Shown here piece after piece: positions 33,961-47,609 of a stretch of 64,000 nt of DNA. A program made the position numbers and the translations under genes. The DNA is from Pomphorhynchus laevis (lineage: Eukaryota; Acanthocephala; Palaeacanthocephala; Echinorhynchida; Pomphorhynchidae): positions 34,035 to 98,034 of the forward strand of contig WNNJ02000896.1 of the NCBI GenBank assembly GCA_012934845.2, given 5' to 3'. The notes beneath the pieces were generated by a model. That model was not told the origin of the DNA and made no database searches. It saw only the letters and a program-made list of their open reading frames with translations. Each line of letters begins with the position of its first letter. Position 1 is the first letter of the stretch.

Positions 33961-36900
33961 ATTTAAAATAAAATTAATTTAAAGTTTTTTTGTCATCATT
34001 CTTAATTAAACATTTACTTAAAAATGTGGTGATCATTCACGTTTTCACATTCAGTCAAGGTCACATTGTTGTCTAATACGGTCGTTTGCATTGCATTAAT
34101 GTAAACTGCAATTTTAAATTTGAAGTATTCTGTTGGTTATTTCAATGCACCCGGTGAATTGATTTACAGCAAGCTGCTTTTATTTTTGATTATTGAATGT
34201 TATATTGTTATCTCTTAGTACTCTATTTTATGATACATATTTATCTTTGAAACTTTAGATGGAGAAAATAATTTAGGTTTAAAAGATATTTTAATAAAAC
34301 AATTGAAAATATCAATTTTCATAAATTATTAAATTTCACAAATTATTAATCTTAAAAATATACAAATTGCTTGCTTTATTGGATGGTGATAAGAAATGCG
34401 ATAATTAAGAAATAACATGAGAAATATAACATAAGAAATAACATAAAAAATGCCAAAGAAATAATAGCAAAAGAAATGTAATAATTTAATTAGCAAAATA
34501 TTTGCAAATTAAGATACATGTATCGGTAGTCATTAAAATCAAAAACCTAACTAATGAGGCAGAAAAATTTACTATTTATTATTTTCGTAAAATAGTAAGC
34601 TAACTTAAATACACATCCATTTATTAATAAGGAATATTTTGCATTATAGATTCCTTCTTAAAAGCGAATATATCCATGCCGTTCGATTTTGCTTTCATTC
34701 ATGTTGATGTAAACCCACCAGAAAAAAAACTCCCAGACGCAGCTAGTTCGTTCAACGTTTTTAGACAATTGGTATCCACTGCATCAATCGACAAGGCTCT
34801 AAGGAAAACCAACCATATTTGCAAAAGTGTCTATAGTTCGAATTATATAAAATAAAAATACGTTGACGTAACTTCGAAACCAGGTCGACGGTTACGAGTA
34901 GTTACCTTCGTATTGTAGATAGTATCACCTAGCAGATTGGAAGTAAAATAATGTTGTGACATCTAAGAGGTGTTTCGGAAATTTTAAAAGAATTCCAAAC
35001 TAAACAGTCTTCGAAGAACACTATATCAGCAAGAAAATGTCTTGAAACAAGGTTCAACCACACAATGTGCTTAGACAATAAAGTCAATTTTGATTAATTG
35101 AAGGTATTACTAACTAAAAATGTTTTTGAATGACGCCTCATCAAGGAATTCATACAAATCAAAGCAAAATAAAAGCTAATGGAAGGAAATAAGGATAATT
35201 GGAACCTTATGTTTCATATTTCCGATTCTTCGAAATTAAAGGTTTTAAGAATTAACCTAAAATGTTTAATATATTAATGAGGCTAACGTTTCACATTGCA
35301 ATATTTTTTCTAAAGTGGTATAGAGTGTAATAGAAATTATAAAAGTAGTTTAATTTAATCATTATTTATTTAATATTTATTTGAAATTTTTGTGGTGGCA
35401 ATCACCATCATTTAAAAAAGTTGTATCAGAAAATAATTAATTAATTTGCGTAACTCTTTATAAAATACAGATTAGAACAAACTTACAGTAATGATCCAAA
35501 TAAAGTATAATGACAATCCTATTAGTAGAAGATAGCACACTTACATCATGTCACAAGATTATGTAAGTGTCACCCACATCACCCAGACTTTACTCATTTA
35601 TTGCGAACTGTATTTTAACAACATTAAAGTACAAATTAGGGCATTAATATCTGTATATATTCGAAATATTTACGATTAAGGATTTTATCACTCATGTAAA
35701 ATACATAAGTCAGTTTATTTGTAAAAATTCATATTCTAAAATGCTGAGAAAAAGCTTTTCTAAGCTTTCCATAAGCATTTTCCGTTTAAGAGATAAAATA
35801 TATTTTTAATAATATTTTGTTAATTTATATATTTTACTATTGTCTATTTTATTTTTAAAGTAAGATAGTTTAAAATATTCATCTATTAAAATTGTATGTA
35901 TAATGATGTGAACTTCTCATGAACTGTATAATAAATTCAATTGCAATGTTTTTCTCAATATTCAATTATTATTTAATTCAATTATTAAAGATTTAAAATA
36001 GAAATTGTTAAGAAACAAAATAGAGTTCGTACCTAGCATTACATTTGACCATTAACGCTACAAAAAATATGACTAAAGATAAAAGAAACATGTTTCTATG
36101 GGGTAGCATTCAATTGACCTAAACACAGTAATTTATTCATAGAAAGGCAATATGTCTTTAATTGAACAGTTTAATAAAGTAAAAATCGATTCGGACAATA
36201 AATCAAATTAGCAATGTACAATTAAAATACATTATAAAAATATAATATTTTTTATATGACAATTTATTAATATTTTTTTTGCGAAACAAAATTATTCTAT
36301 AATAAATTATTAATTTTTTTTAATTAAAAATAATTAATAATTATTTAATTATTAATTATTTAATAAAATTTATTTTCCTAACGGATAACAGTTGAAAATA
36401 ATCAAAGAGTGCAGATCGAATTTTAATTCTTAACTACCGCATATATTCGTTGTAATGCCGATTTCTTCAATTGAATAGTGCATATAAAAGCTAACAAAAA
36501 GCTAATTGAAAGAAACAGAATTTGTCAAACCTCGTTTTGTGTTAATCATATTTACTAAATTTTTTGTTCGTTTTAGTAAAAATAATTTTGTTGTTTTAAT
36601 GTTGAATAGGTAATTATTAAAGCAAATGTCTATTAAGAACTGATCAAATTGATCGTACACCCGGGGTTAAACCAATTTTATTATTTGATTAATTCACATG
36701 CGAAAATTCGGCTGTATCACGGGTACACGATGAGATAGAATAAACATCATCACAGTTTATTTCTAAAAATCCAACTAGCCGATGTTTAGTATTGTACGCA
36801 AGTGTGGATTTGGGCAGGACACTTCTGAAGCTGGTGTCAAATCCGAGTAGGGATTTAACAATAAATCTTTCACGTATATATCACAAAGCAGATACTTCAA

Positions 36901-37680
36901 ATATAATCACGTGATTAGTTCTTTGGATATTTGATTATTTGGATGGTTAAGTGTGATTTTCCAACTGTTAGCAGTTTTCCAAATTAGTTTATCATGATTC
37001 TCCTTGTCTCGTTAAGTGTCATTCTTAATATAATGTTGTCTTATCAGAATTCAAGCTAATTGATACATGGAACTTCTGCCTTAGCCAACGGCCTCGACAG
37101 TAAACTGCAGTCTCTCCGTTGCATGAATAACACTTACAAATCGCTTAAGTATTCCCTAGTCGTTTAGGACTATACATTTATTGTTATAAGTATTGAATTT
37201 GATTTTTAAAAAATAAAAACAAAAATAGAATAAGAAATAATAAAGAATAAAGAAAAATAATAAAGAAACAAAAATAGAATAAGCTAACACAATGAAATAT
37301 ACAAATTGAATTATTCAATATCATTACACAGTTGCAGTTTGTCGATTTGGCGCCAGGCAAAATCGACAAGTTAATGAAATAAAATTGATGATCAAATGAT
37401 CTCTGTTGGTCGTTTTTGTGCTAATAATTAATCGCTCATAAATATACCGTATTTAATGAATTAAATAATGCCAGACAATTATCTCGTATCATCAAATTAG
37501 CTCAAACTGTTGTAATAGTGGATTATATTTTAAATTATTTTAAACCAAGAGAATGCAAAATAATCCTTCGTTTCTTCCGTAGAAAAAATTATAGAACTTT
37601 TGCGCTAGGCAAGAGTGTTATAAAAATATCAGGAATTAAACAGATCATGATACATCCTGTGGGTATCCTAGGTGCATGGA
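33961..37680. other. Non-coding, possible upstream part of the microexon gene
   Basis: Isolated GTAAGT donors on the minus strand occur near 35,486, 35,537 and 37,132, and a unit-like but spliceless stretch near 34,020-34,076. None has a convincing exon. The region should contain the promoter or first exon if the gene starts here. No other gene is visible. Confidence 0.3.
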
Positions 37681-37689
37681 TATACTAGA

Positions 37690-37790
37690 CATGAGGGATA
37701 TTGTACTAGCAGTCCTTCTCTGCATCTAGCTGTCGGAGGTACCCGTCGCTGATAAGACACAATATGTCGAAAACATCAACATTAGGTTGT
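37690..37790 (+). ncRNA. Diverged hammerhead-like motif, single copy
   Basis: CTGATAA (37,749-37,755), stem GACA/TGTC and GAAAA (37,769 onward) follow a TCCTTCTCTGCAT stretch also found in the tandem units at 63 kb. The core has A where G is needed, so activity is doubtful. Confidence 0.35.
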
Positions 37791-38294
37791 TTATTTATTA
37801 AATTATTCCTGCCATCCACCTCATAAATGTGCACGGAACGGTATTATTTTTAATAATTATTGTTATGGATTGTCAATATATACTATTACAAAATTATTAA
37901 AAAATATAATAAGATTTTTTTATAATCAATAAAAATAGATCAGCTGTGTTTTGTAAATAATGTTAAAGGTTAAAAGGTGCCGCTGCAAATAGAATGTGAA
38001 ATTATCTTCAATATGTCAAAGCCAGAAATTTAAATTCTAGAATTCAAGAATTTAAATGAGTTGAAACTCCTTTAAATCAAATGTTTTCTTGAAAATGGTA
38101 CCATTCCGGTATGAAATAGTGAAGATATATTAACATTTTATTCGCTGGGAATGCCCTAAAACCATTTTATTTTAGTATAATTAGGTTTACTTGAATAACA
38201 TCCAGTTAGAATGTTGTCGTAATTTTTTAGCGTTAAAAGTTTTAAAAAAATTCTAAAATTTTTTTAGCATCCACGTCACAATAAATATATATGC

Positions 38295-38380
38295 AAGAAA
38301 AGTACAATCCTGCCCTGTATCCAGGTGTGAGAGGTACCCGTCACTGATGAGACACAATATGTCGAACCACAACACTATTT
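38295..38380 (+). ncRNA. Diverged hammerhead-like motif, single copy
   Basis: CTGATGA (38,344-38,350) is intact and the stem GACA/TGTC is present, but GAAA is changed to GAAC (38,364). It shares GAGGTACCCGTC with the copy at 37.7 kb. Confidence 0.35.
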
Positions 38381-38854
38381 TACTTGTTTCTTAAAATTAT
38401 TCTTGCCTCCACATCATTATGAAATATGCAAGAAATTGAATTATTCAATAAAAATAGGCTAGTTATGGAGAACATATTTGTTTTGAATTCTTGGTGTCTA
38501 AAAGCCATGGAAACTGTACATGTTATGGTGAAAAAAGAACTCAATATTAACTTTGATAACTGAATGTGATATGTATTACAATTTTAGATGTGAACGCTGA
38601 GGCGGGAATCAACTTTTTATTAATAAAATTTTGAAATAAATCCGGGCATAGTCATTAAAATGTAAATTGTCAAAACTAAGCATGTGGGTTCACTCCCAAA
38701 ACCAGTGTTCATATCTGACTACGTCGGTTTTATAACGATCACACGTACTTTTCTATCGCTTGCAACTATCAAGTTTTAAAAATAGCTGAGTATGCTTGAT
38801 CAAACTAAATTTCTGATAAGATCGACATCTTAACGTATCAAAGTGTAGAGGTTC

Positions 38855-39835
38855 TTCAATTCTATGTTGCCTGGATAATACAATAGAAGGCTTACAGTAT
38901 CTAAGCTTTACTGGTAGTAGTGACTTAATAACTCTCTAATAAATCAATAAAATCAACCATCAATAATCGATACTTGTAGCATTAATCGTGATTAAATTAT
39001 AACTTTACGAAAAGAGGCGCTTGAGTATATATTGACGATAAGGCAGGTTTCATAATAAAAGTTTAAGTAGGAATACAAAATTCGTTGATACTCTCTGTCG
39101 TATACCGCATATTGATTATGCCTGATCTGGCAACTTAGTCGTTATCTTAGAAAACTTTTCATCCGTTAATAATGAAAGACGATATAAATAAATGGATAAA
39201 AGTTAGGGAATGTAACCTTATTTTCATAGGCACTTTTTTATTAAACAAAGTCAAAAGAATACATTGTCGTGCTCAATGACTATTTATCGGAAATAGAGTA
39301 ATACATATTTTTCATCTGGATTTGCCTATAAATAGAAAACTTTTCATCCGTTAATAATGAAAGACGATATAAATAAATGGATAAAAGTTAGGGAATGTAA
39401 CCTTATTTTCATAGGCACTTTTTCATTAAACAAAGTCAAAAGAATACATTGTCGTGCTCAATGACTATTTATCGGAAAATAAAGTAATACATATTTTTCA
39501 TCTGGATTTGCCTATAAATAGTCACTTAGAAATTTTACATAAACAGTGAATGGAAGCATAAATTAATAAGACAATGAATACGACTTGGGACATTTAGGTA
39601 ATTTTAAATTATTGAGATTCATGCTGCTGATGAGGATTTGAAAAACTATATGGGCAGCTCGGCTTTATTCGTTAATATTGCCTATTGTTTGATAAGACTA
39701 CAATAATAAGATAATAATAAACGTGATCGAAGATATGTAAATGCATTGTTCCATGCCGTGCCTCGAGTACAATATCCTAAGATAATTTAAATAATCTACA
39801 TCATGAATAATCTTTTCTCCAATCCGTATTGATAT
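38855..39835. repeat. Right arm of the long inverted repeat
   Basis: Reverse complement of 1,119-1,925. It is longer because it contains an internal direct duplication of 185 bp (39,150-39,334 and 39,335-39,519), absent from the left arm. Confidence 0.85.
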
Positions 39836-40800
39836 TGACACCTGAATCCGAAACGAGTACATCTTGACAGTCTGGAGGTACTAACCAACATCCCTGATGC
39901 TTGGCATTTCATCGCAAATCGATCTAGTAGGCATTGTAAGTCCTCAAGACTAAAATTCAACAGTATAACATCATCTGCAAAATCAGAGATGGTATCCTGC
40001 TGGAACCAAACTGAAAAGCGTCATCGTTTGAGCATCCCGTCTCGTAATTCTGTCATTGTAAACAGGAACAAATGTTGAGACACTGAAAAACCCTGAGGAA
40101 GCCCAACGCCTGCACAAAATGATTAAGAATTACTGCCTAGAACACGAACACAAGACATACTTTGTTCAAGCAGAGAAGCAACAGTTACCATAAGATAGTG
40201 TGGTACTTTATACTCCCTTAGTACCTCCAACAACCTCTATCGAGGAACTTCGTTGAACGCCTTCTTCAGATCTACAATAAACATGTAGACGGTTGATCGA
40301 ACTCCCAAGACAGTTCGAGGATAGTTGAGAGAGTAAAGAACTGATCAGTAGTTTCACGACTGAACGTAAGCCGCAATGTTCCTCTTGCAACTATTTCTCA
40401 ACTATAGGTCGTATCGTTAACTCAAAAATCAAAGCAAATAACTTACTAGTTTGGCTAAGAAGAGTTATGCCCCGATAATTGAAAAACATTCTTCGGTTAC
40501 CATCCCCCGCTTTGTCACTAACTAGAAACTTTGCCCGACTTCAATGCGCGTTTAAGATTCGTGTTGGACACTTCATGTCAACAACGTCAAGAGCATTTAA
40601 AGCTTCAGGTCGAATATCATCTAATATAAAAGACTTGCCATTATGAAGTTTCAAATTAACAGCAATGGCCTCCTCCAAAGAGATGAGATCTACCGGTTTC
40701 TATAAAGGATCTACTTCTATAAGAGAAGGCATATCTACCGAATCAAGGAGACTCCTAAACAGTTTGAGAAGTGTTCTGCTTTCCAACAAGAAGGTTCTTA
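39836..40800 (-). mobile_element. Decayed non-LTR reverse transcriptase fragment
   Basis: Minus-strand fragments in order: NYRGITLLSQTSKLFALIFE near 40,430-40,490, YMFIVDLKKAFNEVP (motif A) near 40,250-40,290, GLPQGFS-like motif B near 40,100, and FADDVILLNFSLEDLQCLL (motif C) near 39,940-40,000. The NYRGITLL and DLKKAF blocks are typical of LINE reverse transcriptases. 5' and 3' ends are missing and frames shift several times. Confidence 0.8.
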
Positions 40801-40989
40801 TAATAGGCTATATTATCTGATAAGTGAATAAAATCAACTGTCATATATATATTAATATATATCAATATATTCTTGAAAAAATTCTTAGTGGTAAATACTT
40901 ACAATTTTGTAAGTCAATTCTTGAGAAAGATGCGCCGAAACGTCGATAGAAAATAAATTTCCTTTTCTACCAGTTTTTATAGTTTTAAT

Positions 40990-43498
40990 ATCCCTTTTTG
41001 GTATATATATAATTTTAACAGTTTAAATTTTCTTAAACGAAGTAAACATTTAAATCATATACGTTAATCTAACTATGAAATTAAAAATGTTAACTTCCAA
41101 GAAGCCAACATTTTTCTTTGCTCCAAACATGAGAAATATCGTATTGAGCATAGCGAACTTCATCTTTTGAATAGTTGTGAATCAAACGAATATATAGTCG
41201 CTTGTAACTAGATACAATATTCGACAATCCTTGATTTTAATACATGTTAAAGTTTTAGACTTGATTTGATTCAAATGATCAATGTAAATGATATTGCGTA
41301 ACGAGAAGACATTAAAAAATTAGAGTAGAATTCTTTAAGGCTTTAAAACACATTTCGTTTGCTAAATAACCATGACACAAAATCTTGATCAATCAAATTT
41401 TTAAATAATTTGTAATGATCAAGCCCTATTTTTAATAAATTGTAACTTCACTAGTCTAAATACTGATGATACTGGTAAACGATCATTAATGATTATTAAT
41501 GAATAATAATAAAAATAATAAATAATGATTATTAATTAATAATCATTAAACAATTATTAATGCATATAATATGCATTAATAAAGTACAGTTTTATATATA
41601 TGCACAAAGATTGCATCATTAAATAATGAAGCAATAATTTATCCTCAAACTCAAAGATACTGTATAAAAATAGTGTTATTTTTGAACTGTAAGCATAAAT
41701 TTATTCCGAATGGTAGAATATTTGCAGTTATCAATGTATAAATGAATTATTGATTTAACTAGAGAATATAATAATGTTGATATAAAAAATCGTGAAATTT
41801 TTTAAAAACTATTTATTTTCCTCTCTTCAGTTAAATCCTTAATTTAAGGAAATTAATGACTTAACTCGCTTCTCATATATAATTTAGTAACATACGATTA
41901 AACAATTGATTTATAACATTTTTAATTACTAATAAAATACCGTTCTATTATAAACGTGCTTACTATCTACTGTTCATATACTGCTAGGAACCATTTATAC
42001 ATTACATATTCATTTTTACCTTACTAAACTTATACGTTCTGATAATAACGAATAAACGTTTTATTTCGATTATTATTTCAATCTTTTACTCAATTATTAT
42101 CCTTATATCCCTTGTTTACACAATACAAACTTAAAAACATAAGACAGTAATAAAACATCGGCAAAAGTTTTTTATGATAGCAATAGTCACGACTTACCGT
42201 TTACTAGTGAGATTCTATAGATATTACAAACACGCTCGGATTGATGTAAAGATTGTGAAGTGCAGTCAATATTGTAAAAATTCACTCATCATTTTGCTTA
42301 AATAGAAAATTTTCACCGGAAGAATATTAAAGTTCTTAGACAACAGCTTTTACGTACTTTTAAAAACTATTCAGAGCAAACGTGTCGAGTTTTGATATGC
42401 ATTCAAATTAGCAACTGTTTTGTGTAATGGAAAATTTCTGTAAATAAATGATTATTCTTGGCAAGATCAATCATTAGCAAACATAATTTGTATCCTGATT
42501 AGCACGTTTAAGTAACAGTTATTCGTAAAGATCTCTTAATTTTAATTAATATATCATTAAATGATTTTAACCAATTATTTATTCAAAAAATTATTTCCTT
42601 GACAGTTTGCATAAATAATTATTCAAATTTATAATAAAAAAGGTAATTTTTAATAAAAAAAAAAGTAAATACAAGAGTAGATACACCATTGACATGCATT
42701 TGGCACAGATGTTATGCTAGATATTGATCAAAACTCGATAGCACAACAATTCCTTTTGAATTCCTCCTAAATCGTATACATATTGTAATTATTTTTATCC
42801 GGGTCATAAAAATTGTGTTATAAAAATCCTACATTATAAAAATCTGAATAAATTTAAATCTTTAAAATAAGATATTAATTTTATAAATTTATAAAAAATG
42901 AAAAAATCTGAAGTTCGAATAAGTAGGAGTGAAAGATTAGTAGTCGTCTCATGACTTGCTGTTTTTATTTATTAAATATCGAAACGGTTAAATAATAAAA
43001 ACTTAAGTCCATGTAATTGTTTCTGATAGTGATATAGTAACCTTCGAAGAGCCTGTAAAAAAATTACTAGTTAAAATACACCATCTCAACTTTCACATTC
43101 TTTGATCATAAATTATTAATGAATATTCACAAAAGCTAGCATTGGAAAAATGACAATAAGGTAGAATATCCCTTTGATTTTTATCTTAAAAGCCATGAAT
43201 GTTCAATTTATGTAGTTAATACAAAACATGATTTAATTCTCTATAGTCAATCAATAATTAAAAGATATTTGTTAGAAATTTATTTAAATTCGATGATAAA
43301 TCTTTTTAACTAAAACATCAAAATATTTATCTGCTTTCAATCATGGAATTTATCTTGGAATTTTAATATTTTTTAGGTAGGAATGTAGCTCAAAAATATA
43401 CTAATATAATAATATATAAGTATTTTTTAGAGAGCGTTTTATTTAAAGCAAAAGAAAAATAGGCAATATCACCAAAATTTTGCTGTGATAAGTTTCAA
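40990..43498. other. Non-coding AT-rich spacer
   Basis: No supported exon or element. A good minus-strand donor (GTAAGT) at 42,192-42,197 has no convincing exon. The plus strand has no long frame. Confidence 0.4.
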
Positions 43499-44430
43499 TT
43501 AATATAACTCAGGGTACATCGTTTGTCCAGAATAAGCGTTAGCAGGATGGGATCTCGTTGATCGTGCAGCCCGGATGCATATTGATGCAAACTTGGCCAA
43601 AACAATGCTTATTCGCGAACATAATTTTCTTATCAGATCACTATCAGTGTGTAATCCATTGTCTGCACTTAGTGACGCAACTCTTTCGATCGTCAAGTCC
43701 ATCGCCGGTCCAATAGCGCCGTTCACAACGACACACTCTATCATCGTACTTGGCTCGCTAACATCTCTCGTGATATTGGAAAGAGGTGGTGTTGTTGGAA
43801 GCATTTGACGGGGCTAGGTGATAAAGTGAACAAAAGTCCAACATAGACCGCTCTGTCGTGCTTTCAAACAATCCGCGCTATTTCACGTCCAGCCTGGCAT
43901 CTCAATCTATTGTTGTTGATGATCTCTCAAAAATCATATTTTCATCAAGTGGCTGAAGTACTGGCTAGATTCCCACAGCAGAGCACACATTGGACAATTG
44001 CTTTCCAATAATGTCCCTTAGAATGCTATGATTAATTGTTGGCATCCATCCTGTCTGACAGGAAAGAGTATGAGTTATGCTGAATTCTTCTCCGAATTGA
44101 CATTTGTGTGGAAAAAATGCAGGATTCCAGCCGTAGCGTGCTGCCAAGACATCGCGAAATGCAACCGGGCTTAGGTTCAGGTTATTCGCGCGTGGAGGTT
44201 TGCAAGACAGACATAATGATGCACCTTTAACTTTCGCAATGCGCAGACGCGCGCCGATGGGGTCACTGTTGTTCAGTATTTGCTGTCTTATTTAAGCATT
44301 GAATTGTGCCTTCTCATTCTTAATAAGATTTATTATATCTCTTTGTCATGATCGAAGTTCTGCCCCTATAAAGCCATCTAGTAATGGTTTGCTTAGTCTT
44401 CTGAATTATGCCTTCTCATTCTTGAAAAGA
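43499..44430 (-). mobile_element. Fragment of an unclassified reverse-transcriptase retroelement (C-terminal part)
   Basis: Minus-strand pieces include SCQTGWMPTINHSILRDIIG near 44,020-44,080 and, further downstream, a C-terminal end ASICIRAARSTRS. They match the nuclease-like C-terminal region of a reverse-transcriptase family I know from cnidarian and other invertebrate genomes. Broken, with several interruptions. Confidence 0.65.
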
Positions 44431-44584
44431 TTTATTATAAATCTTAATAACATTTATAATATATTAGTATACTAATGATAATAAAATTATTATTTTTGAT
44501 GTACTAATAATATACTAATGCAATAATATACTGATATACTTAGTTTTTGAAAATATCCATTTTCTTCTTTTTTATAAATAAAAT

Positions 44585-44765
44585 CTTTTTGGAACGAAGA
44601 ACAGTATTTTTATTTAATACAACAAAACGTTAATTCACGATATTTCAATAGCTACTGCTATCATCGTCAGGAATCTACAGCTTCCTGACTATTATAGCAG
44701 TAGCTATTGAAATATCGGACATAAGCGTTTTGCTGTATTAAATAAAAATACTATTCTTCGTTCTA
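44585..44765. repeat. Foldback element with hammerhead-like core in both arms
   Basis: Arms around GAACGAAGAACAGTATTTTT and its complement. The minus strand of the left arm reads CTGACGA (44,664-44,670), stem ATAGC/GCTAT, GAAA (44,643-44,646); the plus strand of the right arm reads CTGACTA, the same stem, GAAA. Confidence 0.75.
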
Positions 44766-45612
44766 TAAGGATTTTAATATACTTAGTACTGATTTACGAT
44801 CCATTAATATTTCCCACTAAAGTTTAAATTTATGTTTAATAAAATTTTTATTTTTTATAAATTAGAAAAAAAATATTTAATTTTTAAAAATTCTATTTTT
44901 ATAAATAATTAATTATTTAAAAATGAATTTATTATGTTAGCACTATGACACTTGGTATTTTTGTTACTCGAAATAAGAATGATCATTTAGCTATAAACCA
45001 ACTATTTTGAATATATCTAACTGAATATAGTCAAATCAGATGGGCAGGATTCATTCGGTTGAAATGTGAATCTGATTTGTCTTTATTTTAAAATTTTCAG
45101 ATGTTATTACACGAATTATTAGTATATGAGGTGAGTTGTTTCTGATAAACGTCATTTGAAAACATTTTTGTTGTGAAGTTAAGACAGGGATCCACATTTA
45201 TTGATGTCAACGTTTTACAATTTGTAGTGGTATATATTGATCGCTTTATGTTGTTCAAGCTTTTTGTCGTTTATACCAAAACTTCACTTATTAGCTAATA
45301 TTAAGCCGATTATTTTAAGATGATGTAAAATAAAATAAAATATGAAATATGAAATACAATATGATGTAAAATAAAACTGTTATAATTTTCAATTTTCCTG
45401 ATTATGGTAGTTGCCATTGAAATATTGAATAATTCCTTTAGTCTGTCTTTGATTTGACTTTCCTTTGTTTCTATAAATTAACAAATAATAATTTATAATT
45501 CCATTTGTTATTCCATTTATTTGTTTATTCCGTTCATTTATTTATTCATTTATTTATTTTGTTATTCCATTCGTTTGTTTGTCTTTTATTATTTATATAA
45601 TATAATATATAT

Positions 45613-46090
45613 AGGCAGTATCCATCGCCTAAAGAAACCTAGTTCGGCTGTTGCTAAGAAGTTTATTTCTAACAGGAGTTGATTATATCTGTATTTTATT
45701 TATTGTTTTTTGTTTGTTTGCCTTTTAATGTTGATATAATATAAAAAGCATATGTCTTATGAAACAAAACATTTAAAAACGTGAATCACAGGTCTCTACT
45801 AATACATTTATTAGATTGAGAATGAATTTGGAGCGCAAAAGATGCTCCTGCTAATAAGGCAGGATGTTTTTCGCTGAATATTCAGTGGGCAAATAAGATA
45901 GAATTATATTTCATAAGATTATAAGGAGTAACGTCAAAGATAACTTCTCTCGGGAAAGGATCTTTGAGAGGTACATTGTGAAAGATGGTTTTGTTAAAAT
46001 CACTTTTAAAAGTTGTGCAATAAAGGAAACATTTAAAAATAATTTGTTAAGATTAACAGAATTGGCAGGGACTGACATGCCCATTAATCC
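45613..46090. repeat. Repeat linked to a LINE 3' end, copy 1
   Basis: Resembles 47,006-47,395 at roughly 85-90% identity by eye (shared GCCTAAAGAAACCTA, AATCACAGGTCTCTACTAAT). In both places it lies a few hundred bases beyond the same LINE 3' end, so it may be part of a long LINE 3' UTR. Confidence 0.7.
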
Positions 46091-46429
46091 AATGGAAAAT
46101 AACATGCACAGATGCTACTATTAGTGGCATTCATAAGATAAATTTGAAATGAATTGACTGATTACAATTACTTTTTTCACAATATATATATTTATTATGA
46201 AATATAATAATATATATATTATTAAATTTTTTATTATATATTATTTTTATTACGCCTGATCTGAAGAGACAATAAGTAGCCCACGTTATTTTAAAATTGC
46301 AGCTCCAAAAATTACTTTACAGTTAATCACTATACTAAAGAACACCATTATTGCATAATACTGATTTAGTAAATTATAGAACAGCAGTAAAATAGCATAG
46401 AGAGCAAAAGATTGTATTTTATTAAATAC

Positions 46430-46765
46430 AACAGCAGCAAAGGAGCGTAGAGCTCGTACAGGCTGGGTGCAGGGTAAAAAAAACAAAAAAAAACAAATAT
46501 GAATGAAAATCCGATTGTTCTAAGTTAGTGCATTCTTCAGACTTTTCTTGAAGGACAAAATACTGGAGGCCGAAACCACTTGACTTGGTAGCTTATTCCA
46601 GCTTTTCCACGTTCGGTTGACAATTGTGTTAAATCTTCTTCGTGGACGAATGTGGGTCTTTAACGTGAGGTGATGTCCCCTCAATCTGTTTGAATTTAGA
46701 AGGTCGAACAGTAGATCCACCCAGTACTGATAATATTCACATGGAGCGGTTCTCAATGCCATATT
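46430..46765 (-). mobile_element. LINE 3' end, truncated copy
   Basis: The minus frame ending at 46,520 contains LLNSNRLRGHHLTLKTHIRP and the C-terminal FKKSLKNALT, the usual end of CR1/Jockey-type ORF2. It is nearly identical to 47,610-47,900 in the longer copy. Confidence 0.8.
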
Positions 46766-47005
46766 AAAATGTCCAAATTGTTTTTAATTTCAGATTTACT
46801 AATATTTTATGGTCTACTTTATTGGCGATATCTTGTTGCTTTATTATCAATAAATCGATGTATTGTTCTTACGAAAACAATTAGACAATTTAAACATTTT
46901 TCCATTTTTTGTCTTTTTCATTATTGCGGGCTACTTTTTATTTTATTTTTTAATAATTGAAATATACAATGTAAAAGCAATCTTTGCGTTAAGAGTATTT
47001 TAGAA

Positions 47006-47395
47006 AGCAGTATCCACCGCCTAAAGAAACCTATTAATATTCATAATATTTATAATATAAGAAACACATGTCTTATAAAACAAAACATTTAAAAACGTCA
47101 ATCACAGGTCTCTACTAATACATTTATTAGATTGAGAAGGAATTTAGAGTGCAAAAGATGCTTCTGCCAATAAAGTAGTATGTTTTTTCGCTATTAAGTA
47201 GTTAAACAAAGAATGTCAAATTAACTTTCTGAAGATTATAAGGAGTACCGTCAAAGATATCTTTTTTCGGGAAAGGATATTTGAGAGGTAAATTCTGAAA
47301 GAGGATTTGGTCAAAATCACATTTAAAAACTGTAATAAAAGAAACATTTAAAAATAATTTCTTAAAATTAACAGAATTGACTGTGAGTGATTCTT
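47006..47395. repeat. Repeat linked to a LINE 3' end, copy 2
   Basis: Counterpart of 45,613-46,090. Beyond it, a perfect 17-bp-arm hairpin lies at 47,504-47,543. Confidence 0.7.
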
Positions 47396-47609
47396 TGCGA
47401 GCAACACGTATCCTTTAGGGATTTACCGTCGTTTGCAGATGATGATATCCTAGAATTGATAAAAACGAGATTACGTTAGTAAAAATGTAAAACATCCAAT
47501 AACGCTTACAGCTCCTTTCTTTTTCATAAGAAAGGAGCTGTAAGAGATCTACAGAGGTTAAGAGATTCGTATCCTGGAATTTTTGGTTATCCCTTCAAAT
47601 TGATAATAT

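Noticed and set aside
34018-34076. Stretch resembling a microexon (NNVTLTECENV)
   Set aside because: The expected donor lacks GT and the frame does not fit the common phase; at best a relic.
37132-37155. Possible 18-nt microexon (GEYLSD-like) before a GTAAGT donor
   Set aside because: Too short to tell from chance; the acceptor CTAG is poor and there is no similarity to other units.
40890-40960. GTAAGT on both strands and a GAAACGTCG word near 40,950
   Set aside because: It resembles the end of a foldback element, but the CTGANGA part and the stem are not convincing.
42192-42290. GTAAGT donor preceded by unit-like residues LHNLYINPSVFVIS
   Set aside because: No acceptor exists at the start of that stretch and a stop lies before the donor in that frame.
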